This document shows, in pieces, positions 51,382 to 58,779 of a stretch of 64,000 nt of DNA (positions are counted from its first letter, which is position 1; each line of letters starts with the position of its first letter). The notes under the pieces are model-generated. The model had not been told where the DNA came from. It made no database searches and saw only the letters and a program-made list of their open reading frames with translations. Source of the stretch: Chryseobacterium aureum (GTDB lineage: Bacteria; Bacteroidota; Bacteroidia; Flavobacteriales; Weeksellaceae). The stretch spans positions 1,178,001 through 1,242,000 of the forward strand of contig NZ_CP034661.1 in the NCBI RefSeq assembly GCF_003971235.1, in the 5' to 3' direction. A program made the translations under genes and the position numbers.

Positions 51382-53367
51382 TTATAATAAATTTTCATCT
51401 ACAAGGTTCGGAAGGGTCACCTTTAGATTCGGTTCTGCTTCCATGGCTCTTTTAATGGCGAAAATGGCGCCTTCGTTTCTTGCCCAGCTTCTTCTTGAGA
51501 TTCCGTTGTTCACATCCCAGAAAAGCATAGACTTCAGTCTTCTGTCCGCATCATCGCTGCCGTCCAGCAGCATACCGAAACCACCGTTAATCACTTCTCC
51601 CCAGCCTACTCCTCCTCCATTGTGAATGGAAACCCATGTAGCTCCACGGAAACTGTCTCCAATCACGTTGTGAATGGCCATATCTGCGGTAAATCTTGAT
51701 CCGTCATAGATATTGGAAGTTTCTCTGTAAGGGGAATCTGTCCCCGACACATCATGATGATCTCTTCCCAATACTACAGGCCCGATTTCTCCATTTTTAA
51801 TAGCTTTGTTGAAGGCTTCTGCAATTTTCATTCTTCCTTCTGCATCTGCATACAGGATTCTGGCCTGAGATCCTACGACCAGCTTGTTTTCCTGCGCCCC
51901 TTTGATCCACTGGATGTTGTCTCTCATCTGCTGCTGGATCTCTTCCGGAGAGTTTTTCACCATCTCCTCCAGTACTGCGCAGGCAATATCATCGGTTTTC
52001 TGAAGATCTTCCGGATTTCCGCTGGAGCATACCCAACGGAACGGCCCGAAGCCATAATCGAAACACATAGGTCCCATAATATCCTGCACGTAACTAGGAT
52101 ATCTGAATTCTCTTCCTAATGTAGGGTTTTCTGCCATTACATCGGCTCCGGCTCTGGAAGCTTCCAGTAAAAAGGCATTTCCGTAATCGAAGAAATAGGT
52201 TCCTTTTGCTGTATGCCTGTTGATGGCAGCAGCATGTCTTCTCAATGTTTCCTGAACTTTTTCTTTGAATAATTCAGGGTTTTCAGCCATCATGGCATTA
52301 GATGCTTCAAAGCTTTGCCCAGCAGGATAATAACCTCCCGCCCATGGATTGTGAAGAGATGTCTGATCTGAACCGATATCGATTATCAGATTTTCCTGAT
52401 CAAACTTTTCCCAGACTTCAACAATATTTCCCAGATAAGCCAAAGACACCGTTTCTTTGTTTGCCTGTGCTTCTCTTACTCTTTTTACCAACTCGTCAAG
52501 ATTTTCATGAATTTCATTTACCCATTTCTGATCATGACGGATCTTTGTAATCTTCGGATTCACTTCTGCACATACGGTAACGCAGCCTGCAATGTTTCCT
52601 GCTTTGGGCTGCGCCCCGCTCATTCCGCCTAATCCGGACGTTACAAACAATCCCCCTTTTGGCTCTTTTTTAATTTTTCTGAATGCGTTTAGCACCGTAA
52701 TGGTTGTTCCATGAACAATCCCCTGGGGCCCGATGTACATGTAGCTTCCCGCCGTCATCTGTCCATATTGGGTAACGCCTAATGCATTGAATTTCTCCCA
52801 ATCATCCGGTTTTGAATAATTCGGGATCATCATTCCATTGGTTACCACCACTCTTGGTGCATCTTTGTGAGACGGGAACAATCCCATCGGATGGCCCGAA
52901 TACATCACCAATGTCTGCTCGTTGCTCATTTCAGAAAGATACTTCATCGTCAGCAGATACTGTGCCCAGTTGGAAAATACAGCGCCATTTCCACCATAAG
53001 TAATCAGCTCATGCGGGTGCTGTGCCACGGCATAATCCAGGTTATTCTGAATCATCAGCATAATGGCTTTTGCCTGCTCAGATTTTCCGGGATAGTCTGT
53101 GATAGGTCTTGCCTTCATTTCATAATCCGGACGAAAACGGTACATATAAATTCTTCCGTAGTCTTCCAGTTCCTGCTTAAATTCAGGGATCAGTTCTGCA
53201 TGAAACTGAGGCTCAAAATAACGCAAAGCATTCTTCAATGCGAGTTTTTTCTCTTCTTCCCCTAAAATTTCTTTACGCTTCGGAGCATGGTTGATATTCG
53301 TTTCGTAAGGCTTCGGTGGTGGCAGCTGACTGGGAATCCCCTGCTGTATCTGTTCTTGGAATGTCAT
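51382..53367 (-). CDS. hutU: urocanate hydratase
   Basis: The 661-residue protein has strong urocanase marks: ELITYGGNGAVFSNWAQYLLTMKYL, MYSGHPMGLFPSHKDAPRVVVTNGM, GQMTAGSYMYIGPQGIVHGTT, LGGMSGAQPKAGNIAGC and the late GRDHHDVSGTDSPYRETSN and SIHNGGGVGWGEVINGGFG. It converts urocanate to imidazolonepropionate with tightly bound NAD, second step of histidine breakdown. About 100 residues longer than the enteric HutU, as usual for Bacteroidota. hutH and hutI are not in view. The start at MTFQEQIQQGIP fits the family. Confidence 0.96.
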   Translation of the reverse strand: MTFQEQIQQGIPSQLPPPKPYETNINHAPKRKEILGEEEKKLALKNALRYFEPQFHAELIPEFKQELEDYGRIYMYRFRPDYEMKARPITDYPGKSEQAKAIMLMIQNNLDYAVAQHPHELITYGGNGAVFSNWAQYLLTMKYLSEMSNEQTLVMYSGHPMGLFPSHKDAPRVVVTNGMMIPNYSKPDDWEKFNALGVTQYGQMTAGSYMYIGPQGIVHGTTITVLNAFRKIKKEPKGGLFVTSGLGGMSGAQPKAGNIAGCVTVCAEVNPKITKIRHDQKWVNEIHENLDELVKRVREAQANKETVSLAYLGNIVEVWEKFDQENLIIDIGSDQTSLHNPWAGGYYPAGQSFEASNAMMAENPELFKEKVQETLRRHAAAINRHTAKGTYFFDYGNAFLLEASRAGADVMAENPTLGREFRYPSYVQDIMGPMCFDYGFGPFRWVCSSGNPEDLQKTDDIACAVLEEMVKNSPEEIQQQMRDNIQWIKGAQENKLVVGSQARILYADAEGRMKIAEAFNKAIKNGEIGPVVLGRDHHDVSGTDSPYRETSNIYDGSRFTADMAIHNVIGDSFRGATWVSIHNGGGVGWGEVINGGFGMLLDGSDDADRRLKSMLFWDVNNGISRRSWARNEGAIFAIKRAMEAEPNLKVTLPNLVDENLL

Positions 53368-53465
53368 ATTGCTATGTAAAGGTCTATGTTTTAAACAATG
53401 TTTGAAGTCTTAAAGATATTCAAAATAGGAAATATAGGCAAGTGGGGAAAGGAAAGAATGAGTGA

Positions 53466-53493
53466 GGGTTTAGGGTTTAGGGTTTAGGGTTTA
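53466..53493. repeat. heptanucleotide array (GGGTTTA) x4
   Basis: Four perfect copies plus GG, identical to the plant telomere heptamer. It lies 72 bases before the left end of the DUF559 element. Confidence 0.95.
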
Positions 53494-53564
53494 GGCAAAA
53501 TTATTAAATCTGTAAATCAGCGGCCATTTGATATTAAATCCTATATTTGAAATGACACGCCTGA

Positions 53565-53623
53565 ATTCCCCTCCTTTGGAGGGGTGGATTTCAAAGTTAA
53601 AAACTTTGGAAGACGGGGTGGTT
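53565..53623 (-). repeat. family B terminal repeat, left end of the DUF559 element
   Basis: Reads, on the minus strand, AACCACCCCGTC, a TTTCAAAG/CTTTGAAA-like arm pair, CCACCCCTCC and a CTCC-AAA-GGAG end hairpin. Confidence 0.8.
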
Positions 53624-53640
53624 AAAAAATAGCACAATCA

Positions 53641-54078
53641 TGAAAGAAATCCTTACCGTCATCAACGGAATTCCGATCCGCAGGAATTTCGTTGAGAACC
53701 TACCCTACAATCCCCATTTAAAGGTATTATTAAAAGAAAAACGTAAAGCCCGGATTTTGAGTGAGGTTATATTCTGGAAGAAAGTCCGTGCAAAAAAAAT
53801 TCTATACCATTGATTTCGACAGACAAAGAATCATTGGAAATTATATTGTTGATTTTTATGTGAAAGCCTTGGGATTAATTATAGAAATAGTTGGTTCAAG
53901 CCATGATGAAAAACAGGTTTATGACGGGATAAGAGAGGAATATCTTGAATCTTTAGGACTATTGGTTTTAAGAATCAGTGATTTTGATGTAAAGAATAAT
54001 CTGAGTATTGTAATGAAGGAATTGGAGAATTTTATTGTGCTGCACTATGGAACCACCCCGTCTTCAAAAATTTTTTAA
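53641..54078 (+). pseudogene. DUF559 endonuclease-domain protein, frameshifted
   Basis: ATG 53641 opens MKEILTVINGIPIRRNFVENLPYNPHLK and LSEVIFWKKVRAKK, typical of the start of a DUF559 (very-short-patch-repair-like PD-(D/E)XK) protein, but stops at 53814. The rest (FDRQRIIGNYIVDFYVKALGLIIEI to the stop at 54078) is in the next frame. Seven rather than eight A at 53792-53799 would restore one 145-residue frame. The core also looks damaged: IEIVGSSH where family members have IEIDGxxH, losing the catalytic Asp. So both a frameshift and an active-site change mark it as decayed. Internal initiation at 53761 is unlikely. Confidence 0.8.
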
Positions 54079-54110
54079 TTTTTGAATTCACCCCTCCAAG
54101 GGAGGGGAAT
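54051..54110 (+). repeat. family B terminal repeat, right end of the DUF559 element
   Basis: AACCACCCCGTC, AAAAATTTTTTAATTTTT arms, CACCCCTCC-AAG-GGAGGGG, AAT. It is inverted relative to the left end. The pseudogene's stop is inside it. Confidence 0.8.
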
Positions 54111-54141
54111 TGCTCTTACAAATAGCTGTCCTTATTCAACA

Positions 54142-54175
54142 TAAAAAAACCTTGCTGAATTCAGCAAGGCTGGTT
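54142..54175 (-). terminator. Rho-independent terminator of the acidic protein gene
   Basis: Eight-base-pair stem CCTTGCTG/CAGCAAGG around AATT with a U-run on the minus strand, 16 bases after the stop at 54191. Confidence 0.82.
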
Positions 54176-54190
54176 TTGTATCGTTAAAGT

Positions 54191-54484
54191 TTACGTTAAA
54201 ACATCATCGTTTTCTTCTTCATGGTCATCTTCATTATCGCTGAGACTCCAGTAGTTGTTTTCTTCATCTTCAGCTCCTGTTTCTTCCATTTCATCATCGT
54301 CATCAGCTCCGGGAATATCCAAGCCTTTATCAATTTTATCATCGTCCAGATCTTCATCCAGGATAGGATTTCCGTCTCCATCCAGCGAAATATGCTTTTC
54401 TCTCTTAAATATATCTTCATTGGGGTTATAATCCATCTGTTCTAACCTCCTGTTTTGTTCATTACTATTATTCTCTGGTGTCAT
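54191..54484 (-). CDS. small highly acidic protein
   Basis: A 97-residue product, more than one third Asp plus Glu (LDEDLDDDKIDKGLDIPGADDDDEMEETGAEDEEN), with no Cys, no membrane helix and one LDGDGNPILDED segment that resembles a calcium-binding EF-hand loop. Probably disordered. It has a good terminator, lies between the DUF559 element and the hydroxyacid dehydrogenase, and reads on the minus strand. I know no family for it. Confidence 0.75.
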   Translation of the reverse strand: MTPENNSNEQNRRLEQMDYNPNEDIFKREKHISLDGDGNPILDEDLDDDKIDKGLDIPGADDDDEMEETGAEDEENNYWSLSDNEDDHEEENDDVLT

Positions 54485-54533
54485 ACAATTTAAGATTTTG
54501 GGTTTGTATCAACAGAACAAAAATAATTCCAAC

Positions 54534-55520
54534 TTAGGATGAATGATGAGAATAAACATCAGGATTTGCACAATACGGCATTTTTTCATTGTTTGAAAAA
54601 GCGATGATATTTCCTGCTGCCAGTCTGGCCATCCCATTTCGGGCTTCTACTGTTGCCGAACCGATGTGCGGCAGGATACAAACAGTGGATAACGCCAGAA
54701 TAGGATCATCCGCCGGCATAGGTTCCGGGTTGGTAACATCCAGACCGGCTCCCCATATTTTCCTGTCGACCAGCGCCTGATACAGATGCTTTTGGTTGTG
54801 GAACCCTCCTCTGGCGGTATTGATAAAGATGGCATTGGGTTTCATCTGTTCAAATATAGAAGCATTGAACAGTTCTTTCTGCTCAGGGGTGAAATTAGCA
54901 TGTATACTCAATACATCAGAGTTTTTAACCAGCTCTTCAAAAGATACATATTTTGCTCCCAGTTCTTTTTCTGCTTCTTCATTAGGGCGGCGGTTGTGAT
55001 ACATGATATTCATTCCAAAAGCTTTTTTGGATTTTTCTGCCATTTCATAACCGATACGTCCCAGTCCGAAAATCCCCAGTGTTTTTCCATATAGTTCCTG
55101 TCCCAATGCATGTAAAGGGTCAAAGGATTCCCAATGATCATCTTTTACTTTCTGAAAATTATAGCTTGCTCTTCTTGCCACAGACTGCATCAGTAAAAAA
55201 GCCACATCTGAAGTAGCCCTGCTCAATACATCCGGAGTATTCCCCACAGGAATGTTTCTTTGGGTTGCTTCCAGTATATCTACATGATCAAATCCTACGG
55301 AATATAAAGCGATAGCTTTAACATTGGGGCATGTATCAAAAAAATGTCTATCATATTTGAAGTCTCCGCCTACATTCAGGATGGTATCTGTATTTTTGCA
55401 GTAATTAATCCATTCTTCATAAGAAAGGTTTTCTTTTTCCGGAAATATAAGTTCCAAACCTGCTTTTTCCAGCATTGTAATTCCTGTTTCGGGAATCCTT
55501 TTATTGATAAAAACTTTCAT
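54534..55520 (-). CDS. D-2-hydroxyacid dehydrogenase (glycerate/glyoxylate reductase-like)
   Basis: A 328-residue NAD(P)-dependent dehydrogenase: cofactor motif GIFGLGRIGYEMAEKSKAFGMN (near residue 148), catalytic Arg in FINTARGG, and His in CILPHIGSATVEAR. The NRRPNEEAE segment after the nucleotide-binding strand (Arg-rich) suggests NADPH preference. It likely reduces glyoxylate or hydroxypyruvate, or runs D-glycerate dehydrogenase. Monocistronic. Confidence 0.9.
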   Translation of the reverse strand: MKVFINKRIPETGITMLEKAGLELIFPEKENLSYEEWINYCKNTDTILNVGGDFKYDRHFFDTCPNVKAIALYSVGFDHVDILEATQRNIPVGNTPDVLSRATSDVAFLLMQSVARRASYNFQKVKDDHWESFDPLHALGQELYGKTLGIFGLGRIGYEMAEKSKKAFGMNIMYHNRRPNEEAEKELGAKYVSFEELVKNSDVLSIHANFTPEQKELFNASIFEQMKPNAIFINTARGGFHNQKHLYQALVDRKIWGAGLDVTNPEPMPADDPILALSTVCILPHIGSATVEARNGMARLAAGNIIAFSNNEKMPYCANPDVYSHHSS

Positions 55521-55840
55521 TGTAAGGTTATTTGATGATTGTAAATAAAAAACCTCACTCGCAAAAAGTAAGGTTATTGAACTTTAATATTAAAAATTTA
55601 TTTCTTTTCATCTGAATGTTTTGTTCAGTATCTATTTTATTTTTCTTTTCATGAAAAATTTTAAGACTGAGGGATTTTAATTCCATCAATTTTCATTCCG
55701 AAATGGAGTTAAAAATTTTAAATTTTAGATCTATCCAGATGAATTTTTATTCAAGAAAAACGGACTAAAGTCTGTTCCTATTGATAAGGTCAATTTTCTA
55801 AAGAACTGGTGTTTGAGACCAGCTGGTCTGCCAATTCCGT
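55521..55840. other. 320-base gap with a family C repeat, no gene
   Basis: AT-rich with several AAATTTTAA-type runs. A family C unit at 55748-55785 (AAACGGACTAAAGTCTGTTCCTATTGATAAGG) matches the right arm of the repeat at 49638. The promoter of the hydroxyacid dehydrogenase should be near its right-hand start. No reading frame seen. Confidence 0.5.
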
Positions 55841-56491
55841 CTATTGATTGGTATTTCCCAGCATCGGAACAAATTTATAAGCACCGAACTCTTCTTTTTC
55901 AAATTCTGTAGGCCCTACTTTAGTAAATCTGAATAAAACCTGCTCATCTGTTGGTCCCAACGGAATCACCATTATTCCTCCGATGTTCAGCTGTTTTAAA
56001 AGCTCTGTGGGTAAAGTGGAAGCACCACATGTTACAATAATTTTGTCAAAAGGAGCAAACGTAGGGAGCCCGGCAAAACCGTCTCCAAAACTTTGAAATT
56101 TGGGATACAGGTGAAGTTCCCTGAGTTTCTTTTTGGAAAAATCAAAAAGATCTTTTTGCCTCTCCACGGTATATACGTGCGCTTTCATGGCCAGTAAAAC
56201 AGCAGTCTGATATCCGCATCCTGTGCCGATTTCCAATACTTTTTCTCCGGGTTTTACCTTCAATAGCTCAGATTGTTCTGCTACTGTGGAGGGATGGGAA
56301 ATAGTTTGGTGCGCCAGAATGGGGAACGCCCTGTCTTCATAGGCAAAATCTTCAAAAATACTTTCGATAAAAAGGTGTCTTGGAACTTCACTCATCGCCG
56401 AAAGTACATTTTCGTCTGAAATTCCAATTCTGTGTCGAAGGTAATCTACTAAAATCTTTCTTTTTCCTTTATGTACAAACGAATCCTGCAT
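55841..56491 (-). CDS. pcm: protein-L-isoaspartate O-methyltransferase
   Basis: A 216-residue SAM-dependent methyltransferase: VPRHLFIES, the SAM site EIGTGCGYQTAVLLAM, the HPSTVAEQSELL substrate loop and KIIVTCGAS with TELLKQLNIGGIMVIPLG. It methylates isoaspartyl residues in aged proteins to start repair. Length and motif order match PCMT. The start MQDSFVHKGKRK fits. Small overlap or operon partners are absent. Confidence 0.94.
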   Translation of the reverse strand: MQDSFVHKGKRKILVDYLRHRIGISDENVLSAMSEVPRHLFIESIFEDFAYEDRAFPILAHQTISHPSTVAEQSELLKVKPGEKVLEIGTGCGYQTAVLLAMKAHVYTVERQKDLFDFSKKKLRELHLYPKFQSFGDGFAGLPTFAPFDKIIVTCGASTLPTELLKQLNIGGIMVIPLGPTDEQVLFRFTKVGPTEFEKEEFGAYKFVPMLGNTNQ

Positions 56492-56550
56492 TTGACAAAA
56501 GTAAGAAATTAGAAATTAGATTCCAGAAATTGAAGCAAAGAATTATCCAC

Positions 56551-56586
56551 AAAAACAAAGCAGTCAAAAAATAACTGCTTTATTTT
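56551..56586 (-). terminator. Rho-independent terminator of the lipoprotein gene
   Basis: AAAGCAGT/ACTGCTTT stem with a 9-base loop and U-rich tail on the minus strand. Confidence 0.65.
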
Positions 56587-56592
56587 TATGGC

Positions 56593-57240
56593 TTAGTTCC
56601 ATTGTATGGGATAAGGCCCGTAAAACCCGCTAAAGGTATTGTCGGCACATTTTTTTCTGACAAAAAAGTTATAATTTACGGTTTTACTTAATCCTGTGTA
56701 AACGGCTTTTTGTCCTGTGACAGCTAGCTGTCCACTTGCAGGTGGTGCAGAGCTCGTGGTCAAAACAGTTTCATATGCAGACATTCCATCATTTTCCCAG
56801 GATACTGTAGCATCAAAAGTAGAAGAAAGTGCGGAGGAAGTTGTTTTAGAATACGTTGCATACCCTGGCTTCACACAAGTGGTGGTACTGCTGGCCAAAA
56901 CAGAAACAGGTCCCGCCCAATTGCTCCGGCCATTGGCTGTTCCGCAGTTTTTCCTTACATAAAGATCATATTTATTGTTCTGATATAAGGGAAGGCTGTA
57001 AGAATTTTTATAGGTAACCACAGTGGTTCCATTTCCTAAAGAAAAGCCAGATTCTCCATACTGCACTTCATAATACCCCTCGCCCATCGTGTTCATGTTC
57101 CAGGCAAGAGTGTTACTTCCTTTTTCAAACGTCAAATTGGTTGGAGTTCCACATTTAGCCTGAGGATCATAAGGACTATCTCCTAAACATCCGGAAGTAG
57201 CTATTCCAAGGAAGAGTACAATCGAAATTATTCTTTTCAT
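56593..57240 (-). CDS. lipoprotein with two fibronectin type III-like repeats
   Basis: A 215-residue protein with a lipoprotein signal (IISIVLFLGIATSGC, Cys at 18). Two similar modules follow: CGTPTNLTFEKGSNTLAWNMNTMGEGYYEVQYGESG...YDLYVRKNCG and CVKPGYATYSKTTSSALSSTFDATVSWENDGMSAYETVL...YNFFVRKKCA. Each ends in an F/YxVRKxC strand and begins with a Cys, as in fibronectin III-type domains of Bacteroidota surface proteins. A single lipid anchor puts it in the outer membrane or periplasm. Function unknown. Confidence 0.8.
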   Translation of the reverse strand: MKRIISIVLFLGIATSGCLGDSPYDPQAKCGTPTNLTFEKGSNTLAWNMNTMGEGYYEVQYGESGFSLGNGTTVVTYKNSYSLPLYQNNKYDLYVRKNCGTANGRSNWAGPVSVLASSTTTCVKPGYATYSKTTSSALSSTFDATVSWENDGMSAYETVLTTSSAPPASGQLAVTGQKAVYTGLSKTVNYNFFVRKKCADNTFSGFYGPYPIQWN

Positions 57241-57375
57241 CGTTATTTTTCAGACTGTGAATTTACTGTAAATTCTTTAATGAATAAATCTGCTTAATCT
57301 TACCTCTCTTCAAGTGAAAATTCATGTATTTTAATAAATGTACATTCACTATCTTTACAAAAATTTAATACAGCT

Positions 57376-58338
57376 ATGTTAAAAGCAGGTTTGGTAGGTG
57401 CCGGACACTTGGGAAAAATACATTTAAAACTTCTTAATCAGTCTGACAGATATGAGTTTGTAGGTTTCCATGATAAAGATGTTGAAAACGGGAAGAAATT
57501 AGAAGCCGAATTCGGATATACATATTTTGAAAATTTTGATGAATTGCTTGAGCAGATTGACATGCTAGACATTGTCACTCCCACAGTTTATCATTATGAT
57601 TATGCATTAAAAGCCATTGAAAAAGGCCTCCATTTCTTTATTGAAAAACCGGTAACCCAGACGCTTGAGCAGGCAGAGGAAATTCTTCGTTTGTGCCAGG
57701 AAAAGGGTATCAAAGCACAAGTAGGACATGTTGAAAGATACAATCCTGCATTTATTGCCACGAAGGAATACATCAGCACTCCAATGTTTATTGAAATTCA
57801 CAGGCTGGCAGAATTTAACCCACGCGGTACAGATGTTTCTGTGGTACTGGATCTAATGATTCATGATCTTGATATTTTATTAAGTATTGCGAAGTCCAAA
57901 GTAAAAAACATTCATGCAAGCGGTGTTTGCGTAGTAAGTAAAACTCCGGATATTGCGAATGCAAGAATAGAGTTTGAAAACGGATGTGTAGCCAACCTTA
58001 CCACTTCCAGAATTTCTATGAAAGCGATGAGAAAAAGCAGATTCTTCCAGAAAGACGCTTATATTTCTGTTGATTTTCTTGAGAAAAAAGCTGAGGTAAT
58101 CAGAATGAAGGATGCTCCTGAAAACCCTACTCCATTTGATATGATCATTGAAAATGCGGAAGGAGAAAAGAACCAGATTTTGTTCGAATATCCGAATATC
58201 CAGCCTAACAATGCCATCCTGGACGAACTGAATTCTTTTGCAGATGCTATCACTGGTGATAAAAATGTAGAGGTTTCTCTTAAAGATGGAACTGAAGCTT
58301 TGAAAGTGGCTTTGGAAATTATGAAACTGATCAGCTAG
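57376..58338 (+). CDS. Gfo/Idh/MocA family oxidoreductase
   Basis: A 320-residue oxidoreductase: N-terminal Rossmann motif VGAGHLGKIHLKLL, the EKP motif in FIEKPVTQT, VGHVERYNPAF and a catalytic-region motif DLMIHDLDILLSI. The C-terminal beta-sheet domain is complete. Family members use NAD(P) to oxidise or epimerise sugars or related polyols. A MIHDLDI histidine is kept. The long open gap upstream and the terminator after it suggest a single-gene unit. Substrate not predictable. Confidence 0.9.
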   Translation: MLKAGLVGAGHLGKIHLKLLNQSDRYEFVGFHDKDVENGKKLEAEFGYTYFENFDELLEQIDMLDIVTPTVYHYDYALKAIEKGLHFFIEKPVTQTLEQAEEILRLCQEKGIKAQVGHVERYNPAFIATKEYISTPMFIEIHRLAEFNPRGTDVSVVLDLMIHDLDILLSIAKSKVKNIHASGVCVVSKTPDIANARIEFENGCVANLTTSRISMKAMRKSRFFQKDAYISVDFLEKKAEVIRMKDAPENPTPFDMIIENAEGEKNQILFEYPNIQPNNAILDELNSFADAITGDKNVEVSLKDGTEALKVALEIMKLIS

Positions 58339-58375
58339 AAGTACACTGTTTTTTTAAACAGCAAACAATAGATAC

Positions 58376-58422
58376 AATGCTATCTTATAATCTGAATAAT
58401 GGGTTATGAGGTAGCATTTTTT
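58376..58422 (+). terminator. terminator-like hairpin after the Gfo/Idh/MocA gene
   Basis: Arms AATGCTATCT/AGGTAGCATT with internal pairing of ATAA/TTAT, followed by TTTTTT. Confidence 0.7.
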
Positions 58423-58458
58423 TACGTAAAGTTTCATTTTAAGCTATGCATCATGTTG

Positions 58459-58503
58459 AGTGAGCAAAGGTGGAATCGATTAAAAATCAATTTGATGAAG
58501 CGG
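58459..58503. repeat. dispersed repeat family D, inverted copy
   Basis: AGTGAGCAAAGG-TGGAATCGATTAAAAATC-AATTTGATGAAGCGG is the reverse complement of the 50681-50724 unit with a few differences. The rest of 58423-58779 is AT-rich; it includes the endoglucanase promoter and no other gene. Confidence 0.6.
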
Positions 58504-58779
58504 TATTATTTATTCTGTTAATTTCTGATTTGCATCCTTTAATTCTTGTGATGAAATAAAAACTTTTCATTAATAATCGCTTATTTATCAATAAAAAATC
58601 CATTTCAAACTAAAAAAACAATATATTTGGAGAATAATTCAATACAATATTGAAAGATTTTGTTTTACATATATGGATATCCGACATCATCAGTGATCTG
58701 AATACAGAGTCATCCTGTACTGTCATCATTCCTTATAATTTCTAATATTTCCCTATTATTTTAAACTATTGAAACTACT

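Larger units (their letters stand above)
53565..54110. mobile_element. DUF559 nuclease element with inverted terminal repeats
   Basis: A 546-bp unit bounded by inverted copies of one about 59-bp sequence: left 53565-53623 (ATTCCCCTCC...GACGGGGTGGTT) and right 54051-54110 (AACCACCCCGTC...GGAGGGGAAT). Each end contains its own small hairpins. It encloses a decayed DUF559 gene whose stop codon lies inside the right repeat. Solo copies of the same sequence sit at 18733, 27609 and 32834. No clear target duplication. Confidence 0.7.

Noticed and set aside
53466..53493. Plant telomere contamination (GGGTTTA repeats)
   Set aside because: Only four copies, embedded in bacterial sequence next to hutU, and one of several period-7 arrays.
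54196..54420. 74-residue minus frame inside the acidic protein gene
   Set aside because: Met/Lys-rich shadow produced by GAT/GAA codon runs of the real gene.
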